41,031 bases of DNA from Actinomycetes bacterium (GCA_025964575.1 JAOPYO010000380.1:1-41031), one strand, 5' to 3'. Shown: positions 1 through 8,407, numbered from the stretch's first letter. The notes: generated by a model not told the origin, from the letters alone. Numbers and translations: made by a program.

Positions 1-1
1 C

Positions 2-145
2 GCCACGGTCGATGGGCTACGCGCGACCTGGCCCGTGGTGACCCGGGCCCCGCTCGGTGGCCGGGCCCGATGGCGGCTCGGCGAGGTCACCCTGCCCTGG
101 TCCGCAGTCGATCCACGCGACCCCCTGACCACCCGCGCGGGGTGA
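2..145 (+). CDS. C-terminal fragment of an unrecognised protein, cut by the window edge
   Basis: An open frame enters from the left edge and stops at TGA 143-145, giving about 47 residues that contain a GEVTLPWSAVD stretch. I recognise no family. Codon use is GC-rich and compatible with coding, but so short a tail in 70% GC DNA can be open by chance. The overlapping minus-strand frame looks like low-complexity shadow. If real, the gene body lies outside the window. Confidence 0.2.
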   Translation, partial: ATVDGLRATWPVVTRAPLGGRARWRLGEVTLPWSAVDPRDPLTTRAG

Positions 146-157
146 GGGGGCCGCAGC

Positions 158-334
158 ATGATCACCAGGTGTGTCGACCACGCCTACCTTCACGGCATGA
201 CCCAGGCCCTCATCGTCTGCATCGGCACACTCGCCGTCAGCGCCCTCCTCATCCTGGCGCTCCTGCCCAGGCACGCCCCGACCCCAGCCGAGCACACCGC
301 CGATGCCACCACAGCGGAGCCGCCTCCGGCCTGA
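158..334 (+). pseudogene. Remnant of an MFS (DHA2-type) transporter C-terminus
   Basis: From ATG 158 the frame encodes 58 residues: a short His/Gly segment (HGMTQALIVC), one hydrophobic helix of about 20 residues, then PRH and an Ala/Pro/Thr-rich tail. This resembles the last transmembrane helix and tail of 14-helix drug/proton antiporters, where an F-x-x-G-M/L motif precedes the final helix. The same frame is stopped at 143-145, and neither other frame upstream shows more transporter sequence, so the rest of the gene is absent. It could instead be a small single-helix membrane peptide. No clear ribosome binding site was seen. Confidence 0.35.
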
Positions 335-373
335 GACTTCACGGCGCGTGCTGGGTGCCGGTCATCGTGCAAG

Positions 374-390
374 GTCACACGAACTGTGAC
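374..390. other. Short inverted repeat over the end of the DUF347 gene
   Basis: GTCACA and TGTGAC face each other across five bases (CGAAC). The left arm contains the stop codon of the leftward gene. It may help end transcription, but the stem is only six pairs and no T-run follows. Confidence 0.25.
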
Positions 391-1175
391 TCCCCACTGT
401 CAACATCCTTGCGACTTATTGCCAGGTACGCGACGAAGCCCAGGATCACGATCGTCCAGCCCAGGCTGACCGGCCCGAAGCCCAGCCCGAGACCGCCCCG
501 GCTGTGCGGTACCGCCATCCAGTCCGCGAACGAGGCGCCGAGCGGCCGGGTCACGATGTAGGCGAGCCAGAAGGCCGCAATCGCGTTCAGACCGAACTTC
601 CAGTGGGCAACGGCAGGGACGGCGATCACCACGGCGAACAAGACGCCCGAGGCGAAGAATCCCCAGCCCATGGTCATCGCGGTCATGTCGCCCGCGGCGG
701 TGCCGAGCGCGAACGTGGTCATCACCGTGACCCAGTAGAAGGCCTCCCGACGCCAGGTGTAGATGCTGTGAATGGACAGCGTTCTCTCAGTCGCGTACCA
801 GATGGCGAAGACCACGGCCAGCGTTACCGCGAAGATCGTGGTGGACACCACGTACGGGATGCCCAGTCCGACGTGCAGGACGTCGGCGGCCATCGTGCCG
901 AACACGCTGACCATGACGATCGCCGTCCAGTAGATCCACGCCGCGTACCGACGAACAAAGAACTGGAGCGCCAGCGAGGCCGCCAGGCCCACGCCGCCGA
1001 GACCGACGGCGATGATCGGACCGAGTCGGTGGGACAGGTAGTCCGAAGCCGCCTCTCCCATACCGGTGGTCAGCACCTTGGTGATCCAGAAGTACACCGT
1101 CACTTCCGGAACCTTGCTCAATGCGTGCCGCACGGAGGTCGAAGCCACGGCCTGCCGAAGTTGATCTGTCGTCAT
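375..1175 (-). CDS. DUF347 (COG4705-type) integral membrane protein
   Basis: The product of 266 residues is almost entirely hydrophobic, with about eight predicted membrane helices. It carries the repeated pattern of the DUF347/COG4705 family: an aromatic-Ile-Thr-Lys-x-x-Thr segment followed by a Gly-Glu/Ala-Ala-x-Asp motif (ITKVLTTGMGEAASDYL), echoed later by WVTVMTTFALGTAAGDMT. The Lys and acidic residues inside helices suggest a transport or channel role, but the family has no settled function and none is assigned. The start is set at the ATG of MTTDQLRQ (1173-1175). The open frame runs another 25 codons upstream, but that extension is hydrophilic and unlike the family. No strong ribosome binding site is visible. 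The neighbours give no functional clue. Confidence 0.75.
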   Translation of the reverse strand: MTTDQLRQAVASTSVRHALSKVPEVTVYFWITKVLTTGMGEAASDYLSHRLGPIIAVGLGGVGLAASLALQFFVRRYAAWIYWTAIVMVSVFGTMAADVLHVGLGIPYVVSTTIFAVTLAVVFAIWYATERTLSIHSIYTWRREAFYWVTVMTTFALGTAAGDMTAMTMGWGFFASGVLFAVVIAVPAVAHWKFGLNAIAAFWLAYIVTRPLGASFADWMAVPHSRGGLGLGFGPVSLGWTIVILGFVAYLAISRKDVDSGESQFV

Positions 1176-1428
1176 GGCGGGCAGAATGCCATGTAGATCC
1201 CATTGCCTCCCCGGAGTTTGCTTTGCCCTAACTTGTGGCGGATGTCTCACTACGTCAGACCCGGACCCGTACGCAAGCCGGCCGCGGCCAGCTAGATGAT
1301 GCGGCAGGGCGCCCCTCAGGGGCGACGCGGACCGGGCACACCCGAACCCCCGGCTCAGGATCCGCGCGGGTGAGCACTTTACGACTCCGGGCCGCGATTC
1401 ACCCGGCCGACTATTTCAGGGCATCCCG

Positions 1429-2490
1429 TTAAGAGCCGTACCGCTCGATGAAGGGCACCTGGTCCTTCGAGCCCTTGGTGGCGCCGACGCTCAACAGCAC
1501 CGAACCGCCCGGCACGTGGTCGAGATCGCCGAGCGTGGTGGCGCCCTTGCGGACCGGGCCGTACACCGTGGTCCACTTCGTGCCGGTCCAGTGCAGGTAG
1601 GTCGTGCGGGACGGGGCATTGCCGGTGGTCACCCAGGCGCCGCCCGTGCCGTCGTCGGCCAGTGCCAGCGGCTGGGCGCCCAACGGTAGCGGGATCTCCC
1701 GCCAGCTCTTGCCGTTCCAGTGCAGCAGGGAGCCGGCGTACTGGCTGCGCAGCGCCCAAACACTGGTGGCCGAGGCCGGCACGATCTTTTGCATGATGTT
1801 CTGGTGTGCCGGCTGGCCCCACGAACCTGAGGGGGCGGCCATCCGCTTCCAGGACGAGCCGTTCCAGTGCAGCACGAGCGGGTAGACGCCGATCCCGTTG
1901 GAGTAGGTGCCGCCGACCCATACGTCGGTCTTGGACCGGGCGCCGATCGCCGACATGCTGGAACTCGGCGGCAGCGGGACGGTGACGGACGCCCAGGCCT
2001 TGCCCGTCCAGCGCAGCAACGAGCTCGGGCCGCCACCCGAGCGGTCGATCCCGGAGATCGACCAGGCGGAACCGTCGGGCGCGGCGGCGAACGCCATGGG
2101 GAAGGTGTAACCCGGATAGGGGACCTGGCTCCACTTGGTGCCGTTCCAGTGCATGGCCACCGGAACCAGGACGCCGATGCCGCCGGCCCACGCGTTCTTG
2201 GCGTTCGCGACCGCGACGCCGGTGGGGATGAACCGCGTGGGGGAGGACTGCCGCTTCCAGGTCGTGCCGTTCCAGCCCAGCAGCGTCGTCTTGGAGTTCT
2301 CCGTGCCCACCGCCCAGGCGGTCTTGCCGGTCCCGGCGGCGTCGAGGAAGCTCATCGCCCCTGCGGACACGGGCTTGGGAACGGCCACGTTGTGCCAGCT
2401 CGGGCCCGCCGCGGTCGCACTCGTCGCCAGCAGCGTCGCACAGGCCGCGGCGGCGGTGAGGACCGTGCCGGTTCTCCGGATGGCGGGCAT
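1429..2490 (-). CDS. Secreted WNG-repeat protein, probable beta-propeller (paralogue A)
   Basis: A 353-residue protein with a signal peptide (basic start, Ala/Leu-rich core, Ala-x-Ala near residues 25-29), so probably exported. The mature part repeats a unit of about 45-50 residues in which a (T/N)-x-x-WAVG-like strand is followed by HWNG(T/S/K)xW; examples are WAVGTE, WAGGIG, WVGGTY, LHWNGSSWK and LHWNGKSWR. Five or six such units fit a beta-propeller or related repeat fold. No catalytic residues stand out. A paralogue with the same architecture lies at 39652-40764. The start is the ATG at 2488-2490, preceded by a GAGGAG ribosome binding site; a longer open frame upstream has no such site. 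Role unknown; a surface binding protein is one guess. Confidence 0.75.
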   Translation of the reverse strand: MPAIRRTGTVLTAAAACATLLATSATAAGPSWHNVAVPKPVSAGAMSFLDAAGTGKTAWAVGTENSKTTLLGWNGTTWKRQSSPTRFIPTGVAVANAKNAWAGGIGVLVPVAMHWNGTKWSQVPYPGYTFPMAFAAAPDGSAWSISGIDRSGGGPSSLLRWTGKAWASVTVPLPPSSSMSAIGARSKTDVWVGGTYSNGIGVYPLVLHWNGSSWKRMAAPSGSWGQPAHQNIMQKIVPASATSVWALRSQYAGSLLHWNGKSWREIPLPLGAQPLALADDGTGGAWVTTGNAPSRTTYLHWTGTKWTTVYGPVRKGATTLGDLDHVPGGSVLLSVGATKGSKDQVPFIERYGS

Positions 2491-2596
2491 GGGGCTCCTC
2501 GATGATCGATCGTTTGCAGGAGTGAAGACTAGTAGTCCAATAAGCGTCATTGGCAGCCGTTTCCGGCTATTCGTCGGCGTTGGTAGGCCACGCGCC

Positions 2597-2625
2597 AACC
2601 CCGCCCGGCGGTGCCGGACGGGGTT
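2597..2625 (-). terminator. Intrinsic terminator-like hairpin downstream of the phosphoesterase gene
   Basis: AACCCCG faces CGGGGTT, and an inner CCGGC faces GCCGG around a short loop with one mismatch. It starts 28 bases past the stop of the leftward phosphoesterase gene. No strong T-run follows, which is common in high-GC actinobacteria. Confidence 0.6.
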
Positions 2626-2652
2626 GCTCTTCGATCACCAAGAACCAGGAGA

Positions 2653-3948
2653 TCAGGCCACCGGGAAGCGGAACTTGGCGGCCGTGTCGCGGAGTCGCGC
2701 CCAGTCCTCGTTGTAGGTGTGCGTGGTGTTCGGGTCCAGGCAGCCGAAGGTGACGGGCGCCGGCACGTTGTACTTCGGGGCCTTCAGGTTGGGCTTGCCG
2801 GCGAAGTCGAGGACCTCGGCCAGGTTGCGGGCGGCGGCGTCGCGTACGGTCAGCGGGGCCAGGCCGAACCGCCACTCGATCATCTTGAGCACCGAGGTGT
2901 GGTCATAGACCTCGTGCGCGATGGCCTTGCGGCGGGCCCGGGGCGAGATCAGCAGGCAGGGCACCCGGAAGCCGCGCAGGCCGGTGCCGAGGTCGGGCCG
3001 GGGGTCCGGGCCGACCGGCGGGGCGACGTGGTCATAGAAGCCGCCCCATTCGTCGTAGTTGATCACTAGGGCGGTGCGCTCCCAGTTCGGGCTCGTCGTG
3101 ACCGCCTCGTACACCTTGCCGAGGAAGTGCTGGCCTAGCCGGATGTCCGAGAGCGGGTGCTCGTCCTCGGACAGGCCGATCTCACCGCCCAGCAGGCGGG
3201 GGTCGACGAAGGACACCGAGGGCAGCTTCCCGTGCTTGGCGTCGTCATAGAACGACGAGATATGCCGGGTGATGTCCAGGTGCTTGGCACCCCACAGTGC
3301 GGTGAAGGGAACGTCGCTGAAGTAGTAGCGGCCGGTGAGCTTCTTCGCCTTCAGCCGATCCCAGATGGTGGGCACCTGGGAGATCGTCAGCGTGTTGGAG
3401 GTCCGGTCGGTCTGGCCCGCGTTCTGGAAGAACCGGTTGGGGAAGGTCGGCCCCAGAACGGCGGCGAAATAGCGGTCGCAGACCGTCCAGTCGCGAGCTG
3501 CTCGACCGTAGAAGCCCAGGTCGGCCGACTGGTAGTAGCCGATGGACAGGTCGTCGTTCGCGCCTGCGCGCAGCCAGCCATCGCACCTACCGTCGTTGTA
3601 CTCGATCCGTCCACCGCCATAGGAGTGATCGGGATCGTGGAAGCCGCAGCCGTGGGGAGCCGTCAGATGGTGGGTGGGGTGGGCGACCCCGTTCTTGTCC
3701 TGGAACGACAGCCCGGCCTGGCGGCCGTCCGCACCCGGCAGCCAGCCGAGATAGTGGTCGAAGGAGCGGTTCTCCATCATCGCCACGACGATGTGGTCGA
3801 TGCCCGACTTGCCCGGCTCAGGTAGGTGATGGGCCACCGGAGCCCGCCTGGAGATGGTCTGGGCGTCAGCGGTGTTGCCGGCCGTCGCCACGATCGCGGC
3901 GGTTCCGGCCGTGCCGGCCAGAAAGCCGCGGCGGGTCAGATCGTCCAT
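2653..3948 (-). CDS. Tat-exported phosphoesterase, phospholipase C / acid phosphatase family
   Basis: This 431-residue protein begins with a twin-arginine signal (TRRGFLAGTAGTAAI), so it is probably exported folded by the Tat system. The body matches the phosphoesterase family that includes bacterial phospholipases C and AcpA-type acid phosphatases: IDHIVVAMMENRSFDHYLG near the start holds the metal/nucleophile region, and later come GPTFPNRFF, DEHPLSDIRLGQ and a YDEWGGFYDHVAPP segment. Expected activity is hydrolysis of phospholipid or phosphate monoester bonds outside the cell; the substrate cannot be told from sequence. The start is set at ATG 3946-3948, nine bases after GAGAGGA; a GTG two codons upstream sits too close to that site. 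A hairpin at 2597-2625 probably ends the transcript. Confidence 0.88.
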   Translation of the reverse strand: MDDLTRRGFLAGTAGTAAIVATAGNTADAQTISRRAPVAHHLPEPGKSGIDHIVVAMMENRSFDHYLGWLPGADGRQAGLSFQDKNGVAHPTHHLTAPHGCGFHDPDHSYGGGRIEYNDGRCDGWLRAGANDDLSIGYYQSADLGFYGRAARDWTVCDRYFAAVLGPTFPNRFFQNAGQTDRTSNTLTISQVPTIWDRLKAKKLTGRYYFSDVPFTALWGAKHLDITRHISSFYDDAKHGKLPSVSFVDPRLLGGEIGLSEDEHPLSDIRLGQHFLGKVYEAVTTSPNWERTALVINYDEWGGFYDHVAPPVGPDPRPDLGTGLRGFRVPCLLISPRARRKAIAHEVYDHTSVLKMIEWRFGLAPLTVRDAAARNLAEVLDFAGKPNLKAPKYNVPAPVTFGCLDPNTTHTYNEDWARLRDTAAKFRFPVA

Positions 3949-4178
3949 GCCCACGGGTCCTCTCGCGCTGGGGGGTGAGGGTGCGAGTATCGCGACTCGT
4001 GAGACCTGGCAACAGAACGAATGCCAACAAATCAGGGCCTAATGCGAAACATCTTCATGGCCGCCACTGTGAGCTGCGGGGAGATGCCGACCTCGACCAC
4101 AGTCGGTCACAGGGGGAGCTCGGACTCTGTTCCTCCAGGGCGGTGAGGCTTGGCGACGGATCAGCTCTCAGCCGATGC

Positions 4179-4949
4179 TCAAGGGGTGATGCGCTGGACC
4201 TTGTGGGAGGCGGCCTGGGCGCGGGGCTGGACATCGATCCGGTCGATGTTGACGTGCGCGGGCCGGGTGACCGCCCACGCGATGCAATCGGCCACATCGT
4301 CGGCGGTCAGGGGGTTCGGCACCCCGAGGTACGGCTTGGCGGCCGCCTCCGCGTCGCCACGGAATCGCACGAGTGAGAACTCCTCGGTGTGCACCATGCC
4401 GGGTGCGACCTCGGTGATCCGTACCGGCTGCTCGACCAGCTCCAGTCGCATGGTGTCGTTCACCGCGGCCGCGGCGTGCTGGGCCGCGATGTAGCCCGCG
4501 CCGCCCTCGTAGACCGCATGGGCGGCCAGGGAGGTGATGTTCACCACATGCCCTTCGCCGCTGGCGATCAGCTTGGGCAGCAGCGCCCGGGTCATCCGCA
4601 GCAGCCCGAGCACGTTGGTGTCGTACATCGTCTGCCAGTCCGCAGGGTCGGCCTCGGCGACGTTCTCCAGACCGACCGCGCCCCCGGCGTTGTTGACCAG
4701 GACGTGGCATGCCTTGAGCCGGTCCGCCAGGGCGTCGACCGACTCCTGGGAGGTCACATCCAGCGTCACGGCCTCCACGAAGTTGCTTCGACCGGCAGGG
4801 TCGGCCTCTTCGATCTCCTTGACGAGGGCGTCCAACCGCTCGCGCCGGCGGGCGGCCAGCACGACGTTGAACCCCTCGGCGGCCAGCCGGCGGCCCGTGG
4901 CCGCGCCGATTCCGCTGCTTGCTCCCGTTACCACCGCAGTCTTACGCAC
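4179..4949 (-). CDS. SDR-family oxidoreductase with Gln in place of the catalytic Lys
   Basis: A 256-residue classical short-chain dehydrogenase. The nucleotide-binding motif TGASSGIG is at residues 8-15, AARRR after the second strand suggests NADP(H), NNAG is at 86-89, Ser140 lies 13 residues before Tyr153, and PGMV follows. In this family Tyr is followed by three residues and Lys (YxxxK). Here the stretch reads GYIAAQHA, so position 157 is Gln, encoded by CAG at 4479-4481. A single A-to-C change from AAG would explain it. The protein may be catalytically weak or have moved to a binding role; the substrate is unknown. The start is GTG 4947-4949 after a weak GGGCGG. It is divergent from mshA. 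Confidence 0.85.
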   Translation of the reverse strand: MRKTAVVTGASSGIGAATGRRLAAEGFNVVLAARRRERLDALVKEIEEADPAGRSNFVEAVTLDVTSQESVDALADRLKACHVLVNNAGGAVGLENVAEADPADWQTMYDTNVLGLLRMTRALLPKLIASGEGHVVNITSLAAHAVYEGGAGYIAAQHAAAAVNDTMRLELVEQPVRITEVAPGMVHTEEFSLVRFRGDAEAAAKPYLGVPNPLTADDVADCIAWAVTRPAHVNIDRIDVQPRAQAASHKVQRITP

Positions 4950-5031
4950 CCGCCCAGTATTTCAGGCATTCGGAACGGAGATCTGCGTTCACCACCGGAC
5001 CTGCGGAAATGATGATCACACGGGCCGCAGG

Positions 5032-5057
5032 GGAACACATATCGCTGCCGATAGGTT
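5032..5057 (+). promoter_or_regulatory. Sigma-R-like promoter of mshA
   Basis: GGAAC at 5032-5036 is separated by exactly 18 bases from GTT at 5055-5057. This matches the GGAAY-N18-GTT pattern of the thiol-stress sigma factor SigR in Streptomyces. It lies 22 bases before the mshA start. mshA is reported as SigR-controlled in S. coelicolor, so the match is biologically sensible, though it is based on motif only. Confidence 0.55.
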
Positions 5058-5079
5058 CTGCTAGCGGAGGTGGTGCCCC

Positions 5080-6363
5080 GTGTCGCACCGAATTACCCGG
5101 ATTGCGACGATAAGCGTTCATACATCACCGCTCGACCAACCTGGTACGGGCGACGCCGGTGGCATGAACGTCTACATCGTCGAGGTCGCCAAGCGGCTCG
5201 CCGCTCGGGGGATCGAGGTGGACATCTTCACCCGCGCCACCTCCCGGGTGCTGCCGCAGGTCACCGAACTGGTGCCGGGCGTATTGGTGCGTCATGTCGT
5301 GGCCGGCCCCTTCGAGGAACTGGACAAGAACGAGTTGCCGGGCCAGTTGTGCGGGTTCACCTCCGGGCTGCTGCGCACCGAGGCCTCCTACGACGCGGGT
5401 CACTATGACCTGCTGCACTCCCACTACTGGCTGTCCGGGCAGGCCGCCTGGGCGGCCAAGCAACGCTGGGGAGTACCGCTGGTGCACTCGATGCACACCC
5501 TGGCCAAGGTCAAGAACGATTCGCTCGCCCTGGGGGACTCGCCCGAACCGGGGATACGGGTGCTCGGTGAAGAGCAGGTCGTGGAGTCCGCCGACCGGCT
5601 GATCGCCAACACCGAGGAGGAAGCCCGCCAGCTCATCGCCCTCTATGGCGCCGATCCGACCCGGGTGGCCACGGTCAACCCCGGCGTGAGCCTCTCGCTC
5701 TTCCGCCCCGGCTCGCCGGATCTCTCGCGGAGCACCATGGACGCACGGGACCGGCTGGCACTGCCCAGGAACGCCTTCGTGATGCTCTTCGTCGGCCGGA
5801 TCCAGCCGCTCAAGGCCCCGGACGTGCTGCTCCGCGCCGCCGCCCACATGATCGAGGACGATCCGTCGTTGCGTTCTCGGCTGGTCGTGGCCGTGGTGGG
5901 GGGCCCGAGCGGCTCAGGCCGGGATCGCCCCGAGCAACTGCAGAAGCTCGCCGCCGCTCTTGGCATCGCCGACGTCGTACGGTTCGAACCGCCCTGCCCG
6001 CAGGCCGAGCTGCCGGATTGGTATCGGGCCGCGGACGTCACCGTCGTGCCCTCCCACAACGAGTCGTTCGGACTGGTCGCGGTGGAGTCGCAAGCCTGCG
6101 GCACCCCGGTCGTCGCCGCCGCCGTCGGCGGGCTCCGCACGGCGGTGCGGGACGGGGAGTCGGGCGTGCTCGTCCCCGGTCATGATCCGGCGGACTACGC
6201 GGCCGTACTGACACGGCTGGCCGCTCAGCCGAGGCTGCGGCATCATCTCGCCCAGGCGGCCGCACGCCACGCGGCCGGGTTCGGCTGGTCCGGCACCGTC
6301 GACCGGCTGCTCGAGGTGTATACCCGAGTGGTGGACCAACAGGTTGTGAGGATCTCCGCTTGA
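5080..6363 (+). CDS. mshA: D-inositol-3-phosphate glycosyltransferase (mycothiol synthesis)
   Basis: MshA transfers GlcNAc from UDP-GlcNAc to inositol 3-phosphate, the first step of mycothiol synthesis in the cytoplasm. The 427-residue product is a GT4 glycosyltransferase. The N-terminal acceptor domain has the MshA signature [20 protein letters not shown]; the donor domain has [12 protein letters not shown], and [20 protein letters not shown] contains the EX7E-type motif. The start is GTG 5080-5082, with GGAGG ten bases upstream. The stop overlaps the next gene's start (TTGA), so the two are translationally coupled. The mshA-ybjN-like-gpm order is the same as in mycobacteria (Rv0486, Rv0487, then Rv0489). 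Expression may answer thiol stress through the promoter at 5032-5057. Confidence 0.95.
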   Translation: MSHRITRIATISVHTSPLDQPGTGDAGGMNVYIVEVAKRLAARGIEVDIFTRATSRVLPQVTELVPGVLVRHVVAGPFEELDKNELPGQLCGFTSGLLRTEASYDAGHYDLLHSHYWLSGQAAWAAKQRWGVPLVHSMHTLAKVKNDSLALGDSPEPGIRVLGEEQVVESADRLIANTEEEARQLIALYGADPTRVATVNPGVSLSLFRPGSPDLSRSTMDARDRLALPRNAFVMLFVGRIQPLKAPDVLLRAAAHMIEDDPSLRSRLVVAVVGGPSGSGRDRPEQLQKLAAALGIADVVRFEPPCPQAELPDWYRAADVTVVPSHNESFGLVAVESQACGTPVVAAAVGGLRTAVRDGESGVLVPGHDPADYAAVLTRLAAQPRLRHHLAQAAARHAAGFGWSGTVDRLLEVYTRVVDQQVVRISA

Positions 6364-6848
6364 GCGCCGAAGAGATCATCGAAGAGACCCTGAAGGTGGC
6401 CGAGCTCGAATACGAACGGCCACGTGCCGGGGCTTACTTCATCAAACTGCCCGGCACGCACAAGCTGGCCACCATGGCCTGGTTGATCGTTGGCGATCAC
6501 AGCCTGCACATCGAGGCGTTCTTCTGCCGACAGCCGGATGAGAACCATGCAGCGTTCTACCGGTTCCTGCTGGAGAAGAGCGGCCGGATGTACGGCATGG
6601 GATTCACCCTCGACGAGGCGGGCGATGTCTACCTGGTCGGGAAGGTCCCGCTGGCGTCGGTGAGTGCGGACGAGATCGACCGGCTGCTCGGTTGCGTCCT
6701 CACCTACTCCGATGAGAACTTCGACCGGGCCCTGGAGCTCGGCTTCAAGAGCTCCATCCAGCGCGAATGGGAGTGGCGGGAGAAGCGCGGTGAAAGTCTC
6801 GCCAACCTGCAGGCCTTCGCCTCCTTCGCCGACCCGGCGCGCCGCTGA
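6360..6848 (+). CDS. YbjN-domain protein coupled to mshA
   Basis: This protein has 162 residues, a usual length for actinobacterial YbjN-type proteins, which resemble type III secretion chaperones in fold. It has no signal peptide or membrane helix and is acidic, with the alternating pattern of an alpha/beta sandwich ([30 protein letters not shown]). The start is TTG 6360-6362, which overlaps the mshA stop by four bases; there is no other in-frame start near. The conserved position after mshA, as in M. tuberculosis Rv0487, suggests a link to mycothiol biology, but the function is not established. A palindromic repeat element follows ten bases after the stop. Confidence 0.82.
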   Translation: MSAEEIIEETLKVAELEYERPRAGAYFIKLPGTHKLATMAWLIVGDHSLHIEAFFCRQPDENHAAFYRFLLEKSGRMYGMGFTLDEAGDVYLVGKVPLASVSADEIDRLLGCVLTYSDENFDRALELGFKSSIQREWEWREKRGESLANLQAFASFADPARR

Positions 6849-6857
6849 CACCACCCC

Positions 6858-6922
6858 CGCCGTGATCTTCGCGTCGCGCCAGAAGACACTCTGCGGGTCG
6901 ACACCAACTGCAAGATCTCGCC
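6858..6922. repeat. Interspersed palindromic element, copy 1
   Basis: This segment shares GCCGTGATCTT-GCGTCG at its left, GTCGACAC in the middle and AACTGCAAGATC at its right with copies at 10705 and 31428. The left and right ends are inverted relative to each other (GATCTT against AAGATC), so the copy can fold. It lies between the YbjN-like gene and gpmA, starting ten bases after a stop codon. It is slightly shorter than copy 3, with a small internal deletion. Confidence 0.7.
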
Positions 6923-6946
6923 AAGGTGCCACTAAGCTTTGGCGCT

Positions 6947-7825
6947 ATGGCGACCTTGGTTTTGCTCCGGCACGGCGAGAGCGTGTGGAACGCGGAAGGA
7001 CTGTTCACCGGCTGGGTGGACGTCGATCTTTCCGAGAAGGGTGAGGGCGAGGCGACCAACGGCGGCGATCTGCTGCTGGAGGCGGACATCGTCCCCGATG
7101 TCGTCCACACCTCGGTGCTCAAGCGGGCCATCCGTACCGCCAATATCGCGCTCGACGTGGCCGACCTGCTGTGGATTCCGGTCCGGCGGTCCTGGCGGCT
7201 CAACGAACGGCACTATGGCGCGTTGCAGGGCAAGAGCAAGGCGCAGACGCTCGAGGAGTTCGGCGAGGACCAGTTCAAGGTCTGGCGCCGCTCCTTTGAT
7301 ACTCCGCCGCCACCGATCTCCGACGACGACCCGCTGTCCCAGGTGCACGACCTGCGCTACTCGGATCTGCCCTCCGAGCTCGTACCTCGCACCGAGTGCC
7401 TGGCCGACGTCATCGACCGGCTGCTCCCGTACTGGTACGACGCGATCGTCCCGGATCTGGCGGCCGGCCAGACCGTGCTCGTGGCCGCGCACGGCAACTC
7501 GCTGCGAGCGCTGGTCAAGCACCTTGACGGCATCTCCGACGAGGACATCGCCGGGCTGAACATTCCCACCGGCATCCCGCTGGTGTACGAACTCGACAAC
7601 GACTACGTACCGCTGAAGCGGGGCGGCGTCTACCTCGACCCGGTGGCCGCCAAGGCGGCCATCCAGGCCGTCGCCAACCAGGGCAAGGGCGCAGCCAAGG
7701 CCGAGACCAAGGCTCAGCCCGAAGCCAAGGGTAAGACGGAGGCCGAGCCCGACGCCAAGCCGGACGCCAAGGGCAAGGACGCACCCAAGGCCAAGCCACG
7801 CGGCAGGCGTCTCGGCCGAAAGTGA
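6947..7825 (+). CDS. gpmA: 2,3-bisphosphoglycerate-dependent phosphoglycerate mutase with a Lys/Ala-rich tail
   Basis: It interconverts 3- and 2-phosphoglycerate in glycolysis. [12 protein letters not shown] carries the phospho-accepting His9, followed by the [13 protein letters not shown] substrate loop and [14 protein letters not shown] with the second active-site His. The core matches the usual enzyme of about 245 residues. After it comes an extra tail of about 50 residues made mostly of Lys, Ala, Glu, Asp and Pro and ending in Arg/Lys, giving 292 residues in all. The start is ATG 6947-6949, directly before the conserved strand; the GTG seven codons upstream would add residues foreign to the family. 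It ends just before a strong hairpin shared with the convergent ispF. Confidence 0.93.
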   Translation: MATLVLLRHGESVWNAEGLFTGWVDVDLSEKGEGEATNGGDLLLEADIVPDVVHTSVLKRAIRTANIALDVADLLWIPVRRSWRLNERHYGALQGKSKAQTLEEFGEDQFKVWRRSFDTPPPPISDDDPLSQVHDLRYSDLPSELVPRTECLADVIDRLLPYWYDAIVPDLAAGQTVLVAAHGNSLRALVKHLDGISDEDIAGLNIPTGIPLVYELDNDYVPLKRGGVYLDPVAAKAAIQAVANQGKGAAKAETKAQPEAKGKTEAEPDAKPDAKGKDAPKAKPRGRRLGRK

Positions 7826-7835
7826 CTCACGCACA

Positions 7836-7882
7836 CTCCGCGATCATGCAATTAATCGTCAGACGATTGCATGATCGCGGAG
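7836..7882. terminator. Bidirectional hairpin between gpmA and ispF, inside the ispF 3' end
   Basis: A perfect 17-base inverted repeat: the arms are 7836-7852 and 7866-7882, with CGATCATGCAAT in the left arm, and the 13-base loop itself contains CGTC-A-GACG. It starts 10 bases after the gpmA stop. The ispF stop (7852-7854) and last codons lie in the loop and right arm, so ispF is still being translated as the hairpin forms. Confidence 0.8.
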
Positions 7883-8364
7883 GGGGCGACGATGGCCGTG
7901 GCGATGGCGGCGAGGCCTTCGCCGCGACCGGTCAGGCCGAGACCGTCGGTGGTGGTGGCGGAGACGCTCACCGGAGCGCCTTCGAGGGCCTCCCGAAGGA
8001 CCTTCTCGGCCTCGGCTCGGCGCTTGCCGATCTTAGGGCGGTTGCCAATGATCTGGATCGCCACGTTGCCGATGGCGAAGTCGGCCTCGTGGACGAGCCG
8101 TACGACCTCGCGGAGCAGATCCACGCCAGCGGCACCGGACCAGCGCGGGTCGGCCGTGCCGAACACCGTCCCGAGATCACCGAGACCCGCCGCGGACAGC
8201 AGCGCGTCACAGGCCGCGTGTGCGGCCACATCACCGTCCGAGTGGCCGGCCAGGCCGTCACCCTCGCCCGGCCATTCCAGCCCGGCGACCCACAGCGGCC
8301 GTCCGGGCGCAAAAGGGTGGACGTCGGTCCCGACGCCCACCCGTGGAAGTTGCACGTCCCTCAT
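7852..8364 (-). CDS. ispF: 2-C-methyl-D-erythritol 2,4-cyclodiphosphate synthase
   Basis: IspF closes the cyclic diphosphate in the non-mevalonate isoprenoid pathway. The 170-residue product has the metal-binding DVH motif in GVGTDVHPF, the family motif [26 protein letters not shown], and the late [14 protein letters not shown] segment. The usual length is about 160; the extra C-terminal residues are encoded by the hairpin at 7836-7882. The start is the ATG at 8362-8364, 43 bases after the carD stop, with a weak ribosome binding site, so it probably relies on the carD transcript. In mycobacteria ispD lies between carD and ispF; here it is absent from the window. Confidence 0.95.
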   Translation of the reverse strand: MRDVQLPRVGVGTDVHPFAPGRPLWVAGLEWPGEGDGLAGHSDGDVAAHAACDALLSAAGLGDLGTVFGTADPRWSGAAGVDLLREVVRLVHEADFAIGNVAIQIIGNRPKIGKRRAEAEKVLREALEGAPVSVSATTTDGLGLTGRGEGLAAIATAIVAPSAIMQSSDD

Positions 8365-8407
8365 CTAACAGGTCAAGAGTCTTCCGGCTCCCCGGATCGG
8401 GGGGGCC

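Noticed and set aside
17..295. Minus-strand frame near the left edge
   Set aside because: Low-complexity Gly/Asp/Pro translation opposite the transporter remnant; no support.
1310..1324. CGCCCCT-C-AGGGGCG palindrome upstream of the DUF347 gene
   Set aside because: The single-base centre leaves no proper loop, and it is far from any gene end; likely chance in GC-rich DNA.
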